Source: an uncultured Bacillota bacterium (lineage in GTDB: Bacteria; Bacillota; Clostridia; Oscillospirales; Oscillospiraceae). From it: 38,553 nt of DNA. The stretch lies in assembly GCA_947385365.1 (NCBI GenBank), contig CANDKT010000008.1:1-38553 (forward strand), given 5' to 3'. The notes below the pieces were generated by a model, which saw nothing but the letters and a program-made list of their open reading frames with translations, was not told where the DNA came from and did not search any database. The translations under genes and the position numbers were made by a program. This document shows positions 38,483 to 38,553 of the stretch, in pieces (position 1 is the first letter of the stretch; each line of letters opens with the position of its first letter).

Positions 38483-38553
38483 TTACTTGCTCAGCTTGGC
38501 GGCGACGACGGCCATTTCCTCGCGGGTGATGTTGGCTCTGGGGCGGTCGATAG
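38483..38553 (-). CDS. 3' tip of a gene, probably ending in an SLH (S-layer homology) domain
   Basis: The minus strand reads ...PRANITREEMAVVAAKLSK then TAA; about 23 codons are in the window. ANITREEMAVVAAKL matches the end of SLH repeats (typically ITRAEAAxIxxRL), which anchor proteins to cell-wall polymers. A terminator directly after the stop supports it being a real gene end. The identification rests on a short segment only. Confidence 0.5.
   Translation of the reverse strand, partial: IDRPRANITREEMAVVAAKLSK

Overview
The window looks like the chromosome of a high-GC member of the Clostridia, probably a gut Oscillospiraceae relative. The evidence is mixed: class II GalT, a beta-type DAHP synthase with an N-terminal regulatory domain, MutS2, a MocR/ECF-transporter pair, HPr with both His15 and Ser46, and Spo0A-type DNA-binding domains. 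Most of it is GC-rich housekeeping DNA. Two AT-richer accessory stretches stand out: about 20.8-23.4 kb and 36.5-38.4 kb. No rRNA, CRISPR array, insertion sequence or integrase was seen.

Layout. (1) 1-1788: 5' part of ATP-dependent PEP carboxykinase and rsmA, both leftward. (2) 1903-7066: a galactose (Leloir) operon, LacI-type regulator then galK-galE-galT, with a dyad lying exactly in the promoter spacer of galK. (3) 7077-16023: an eight-gene aromatic operon (DAHP synthase, aroB, aroA, aroC, pheA, an aroE-aroK fusion, aroQ, and a PHP-domain protein). It covers every step from E4P + PEP to chorismate and on to phenylpyruvate. It is preceded by a strong promoter, a 37-residue Phe/Tyr-rich leader peptide and mutually exclusive RNA hairpins, which together form a textbook-style transcription attenuator. 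(4) 16114-18516: an ECF sigma factor with a coupled membrane-anchored partner, and a convergent small membrane protein. (5) 18587-20809: uvrC and HPr, leftward. (6) 21123-23484: an accessory cassette array of a SLOG protein, four small XRE regulators, a broken SLOG copy, long hairpins that overlap stop codons, and two ~95% identical 165-bp repeats that each contain the mutS2 ribosome binding site and start codon. (7) 23477-32837: mutS2, dnaE, two tandem mgtC-like genes, and an ECF-transporter S component divergent from a MocR regulator whose PLP lysine is replaced by arginine. (8) 32856-36326: a MATE transporter and a methyl-accepting chemotaxis protein. (9) 36363-38553: tRNA-Gly(CCC) followed by a small island with two orphan Spo0A C-terminal-domain proteins, a ribbon-helix-helix repressor, three matching palindromic operators, and two tiny membrane peptides (46 and 26 residues). 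The window ends in the 3' tip of a probable SLH-domain gene.

The most interesting items are the phenylalanine attenuator, the duplicated SLOG/XRE cassette upstream of mutS2, the RHH-controlled micro-peptide locus next to the orphan Spo0A-like proteins, and the Lys-to-Arg MocR protein. All functions are inferred from sequence reading; no database search was possible.
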